Below, in pieces: positions 16,379-17,644 of a stretch of 17,644 nt of DNA; positions within the stretch are counted from its first letter, which is position 1; each line of letters opens with the position of its first letter. A program made the position numbers and the translations under genes. The notes under the pieces were generated by a model. It ran no database searches, was not told where the DNA came from, and worked only from the letters and a program-made list of their open reading frames with translations. Source of the stretch: JBLHUT01 sp047629975 (GTDB lineage Bacteria; Pseudomonadota; Alphaproteobacteria; Rhodobacterales; Rhodobacteraceae); NCBI GenBank assembly GCA_047629975.1, contig JBLHUT010000039.1:1-17644 (forward strand), written 5' to 3'.

Positions 16379-16418
16379 TAGACTTCACATATGTAGTGGA
16401 CGTACTTCGGCAAGTCTA
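16379..16418. repeat. Inverted repeat in the divergent tim44-like/fxsA intergenic region
   Basis: TAGACTT (16379-16385) is matched exactly by its reverse complement AAGTCTA (16412-16418), 26 bases apart. The span also contains the palindrome ACATATGT (16387-16394). It could be a bipartite operator for a dimeric regulator, or chance in a 108-base AT-richer gap. Confidence 0.3.
16386..16413 (-). promoter_or_regulatory. Possible promoter of the Tim44-like gene
   Basis: On the minus strand, TTGCCG (16413-16408) and TATGTG (16391-16386) are 16 bases apart, upstream of the GAGGA ribosome binding site. A 7-base inverted repeat, TAGACTT (16379-16385) and AAGTCTA (16412-16418), brackets the two boxes. 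Consensus matching only. Confidence 0.3.
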
Positions 16419-16450
16419 CCGTTGGCACATCAAAGAAAAATGAGAGTATA

Positions 16451-16966
16451 ATGCCACTTTTTCTACTTTTTGTCGCTGTTCCGATCATCGAGATCGCGCT
16501 GTTCATCCAGCTTGGCTCATTTTTAGGCATCTGGACCACTTTGTTGATCGTCGTTTTGACTGCCATCATCGGCACTTGGCTGGTCCGTCAGCAAGGTCTT
16601 GCTGTTTTGACGCAGGTCCAGCGCTCACTGCAAGAAATGCGTGACCCGACCGAACCTTTGGCACACGGCGCGATGGTCCTGTTTTCAGGCGCACTTTTGT
16701 TGACGCCAGGGTTTTTCACCGATGCAGTCGGCTTTGCGCTGTTGATTCCACAAGTACGCATGGCGGCTTTCCGCTATATCCGCGCCCGTCTAAAAACTGC
16801 TAAATTCACGATGCACGCCGCAAGTGGACAGCCGCGCAGGCCAAGCCAAGGCTATTCCGGCGGCGCGCCCAAAGGCCCGAATGCCACAATCATCGAGGGC
16901 GAAATCATCGATCTGGACGCCCCCTCCAACACTCAAGGCCCGCCTTCGGGATGGACACGCCATTGA
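16451..16966 (+). CDS. fxsA: FxsA family inner-membrane protein
   Basis: This 171-residue protein has an FxsA (YjeG) domain in its first 115 residues. The first helix contains PIIEIALFIQLG, the second is GIWTTLLIVVLTAIIG followed by the conserved WLVRQQG, and a third hydrophobic region, GALLLTPGFFTDAVGFALLIP, carries the family's P-G-F-x-T-D motif. The remaining tail is polar and basic, then Gly/Pro-rich, and is probably cytoplasmic. In E. coli FxsA overproduction relieves F-plasmid exclusion of phage T7 by binding PifA; its normal job is unknown. A weak GAGAG lies just before the ATG, and a three-codon frame (ATG 16440, stop TAA 16449) overlaps the start. It is head-to-head with the Tim44-like gene and 63 bases ahead of secB. 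Confidence 0.92.
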   Translation: MPLFLLFVAVPIIEIALFIQLGSFLGIWTTLLIVVLTAIIGTWLVRQQGLAVLTQVQRSLQEMRDPTEPLAHGAMVLFSGALLLTPGFFTDAVGFALLIPQVRMAAFRYIRARLKTAKFTMHAASGQPRRPSQGYSGGAPKGPNATIIEGEIIDLDAPSNTQGPPSGWTRH

Positions 16967-17029
16967 GTCCTCTTGCCTGACCTGATAACGGCAGGCGCAT
17001 CTTTAATTTCTACAGCGGAGAACACGAAA

Positions 17030-17539
17030 ATGGCTGATGAAACAGCAAACGGCGCTGCACCAGAGCCCGCACAGGTCAAAATGCAGGTCCTTGGACAATT
17101 TATCCGTGACATGTCATTTGAAAACATTGTCGCACAAAAAGGCATTCAGGGCGAAGTTACCCCGGATGTTTCGGTTCAGGTGAACCTTGATGCGAAAAAG
17201 CGTCCGACCGAAAACCAGTACGAAGTTGTGCTGAAGTTCTCGGTCACGTCCAAAAACAAGGCAAGCGGTGCCACATTGTTCATGCTCGAACTTGAGTATG
17301 GCGGCGTTTTCCTGATCGAGAACGTGCCGGACGAGCAATTGCACCCGTTCTTGTTGATCGAATGCCCGCGGATGTTGTTCCCGTATGTTCGCCGCATCGT
17401 CGGTGACGTCACACGTGACGGCGGCTTCCCGCCTTTGAACCTCGAAAATGTCGACTTCCTTGGCATGTACCGCTCCGAGTTGGCAAAACGTGCCGCAGCC
17501 GAGCAAGCCAAGACCGAGACGCCCGTCGCCTCAGCCTAA
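17030..17539 (+). CDS. secB: SecB, protein-export chaperone
   Basis: SecB is a tetrameric cytoplasmic chaperone that holds preproteins unfolded and hands them to SecA for export through SecYEG. The protein has 169 residues, with family features QVLGQFIRDMSFENI, VSVQVNLDAK, LELEYGGVFLIENVP and the strongly conserved IECPRMLFPYVRRIV, followed by GGFPPLNLENVDF. The C-terminal tail after the helix is Ala/Glu-rich. The start at 17030 is preceded by CGGAG about ten bases upstream; the in-frame ATG at 16973 would add residues (MPDLITAGASLIS...) outside the family. It probably shares the fxsA transcript or has a promoter in the 63-base gap, which I could not pick out. The 3' end overlaps convergent dnaQ by 9 bases. 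Confidence 0.97.
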   Translation: MADETANGAAPEPAQVKMQVLGQFIRDMSFENIVAQKGIQGEVTPDVSVQVNLDAKKRPTENQYEVVLKFSVTSKNKASGATLFMLELEYGGVFLIENVPDEQLHPFLLIECPRMLFPYVRRIVGDVTRDGGFPPLNLENVDFLGMYRSELAKRAAAEQAKTETPVASA

Positions 17540-17644
17540 GTCGAATTTACGCCAGACCGCGCCGTCCCCGAGCTTTTCAACAAAAGTTTTATGGGCGGCG
17601 CGCTCGCTGCTGCTGATACGGTCGGGCAGGGGGACAACACGCGG
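17531..17644 (-). CDS. dnaQ: DNA polymerase III epsilon subunit, C-terminal end only
   Basis: The minus-strand frame enters from the right edge and encodes 37 residues before TGA at 17533-17531, reading PRVVPLPDRISSSERAA, then HKTFVEKLGDGAVWRK. This matches the form of the DnaQ C-terminus (L-x-x-E-x-x-A-H-x-x-F-V-x-x-L-G ... W), the segment that binds the polymerase alpha subunit. The 3'-5' proofreading exonuclease domain lies outside the window. dnaQ beside secB is a frequent alphaproteobacterial arrangement. The frame is too short for standard ORF calling, so it rests on this motif and on synteny. Confidence 0.8.
   Translation of the reverse strand, partial: PRVVPLPDRISSSERAAHKTFVEKLGDGAVWRKFDLG

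Noticed and set aside
16447..16452. Perfect TATAAT at the fxsA start
   Set aside because: It overlaps the ATG itself, so a transcript from it would begin inside the gene; the match arises from GTATAATG.
16975..16996. GCCTG/CAGGC hairpin between fxsA and secB
   Set aside because: The stem has only 5 pairs with a 12-base loop and no T run behind it; too weak to call a terminator or attenuator.
1..17644. Search for phage-defence, mobile or CRISPR elements
   Set aside because: No transposase, integrase, regularly spaced repeats, toxin-antitoxin pair or atypical composition island was seen; FxsA has a known phage-exclusion link in E. coli but is a housekeeping gene here.

Overview
This window reads as an ordinary stretch of core chromosome from an alphaproteobacterium, most likely a member of the Rhodobacteraceae (Roseobacter group). 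The evidence is the GC-rich third codon positions, AddA/AddB of the alphaproteobacterial type, HslV with a short N-terminal extension before its catalytic threonine, and a fxsA-secB-dnaQ neighbourhood typical of that family. I see no insertion sequence, prophage, CRISPR array, tRNA or rRNA. Coding density is very high and there is no gene-free stretch longer than about 110 bases.

Layout, left to right. A PAS-domain signalling protein runs in from the left edge (1-1485, start probably outside). A tightly packed + strand run follows: tsaE (tRNA t6A modification), amgK and murU (peptidoglycan sugar recycling), then addB and addA (double-strand break repair helicase-nuclease). These genes overlap one another by 4 to 25 bases, so they are probably one transcript. 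trxA comes next, with a possible promoter of its own and a strong intrinsic terminator behind it. The hslV-hslU protease operon (1.9 kb) starts behind a promoter that looks sigma-32-like. A lipoprotein of the DUF900 alpha/beta hydrolase family and a 12-helix MFS transporter follow, still on the + strand.

The last part contains a two-gene minus-strand unit: a Tim44/TimA-like membrane protein followed by a Smr-domain protein, which converges on the MFS gene with an 18-base overlap. Divergent from it are fxsA and secB on the + strand. The end of dnaQ (DNA polymerase III epsilon) enters from the right edge on the minus strand and overlaps secB by 9 bases.

Functionally the genes are housekeeping and stress maintenance: tRNA modification, cell-wall salvage, recombination repair, redox, ATP-dependent proteolysis and export chaperoning. 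I did not find a new defence or mobile system. The points most worth checking are the apparent loss of a gene (possibly mltA) between the Tim44-like and Smr genes, the sigma-32-like promoter that fixes the hslV start, the cysteine-free AddB nuclease domain, a possible leaderless start of tsaE, and an inverted repeat bracketing the likely promoter of the Tim44-like gene.
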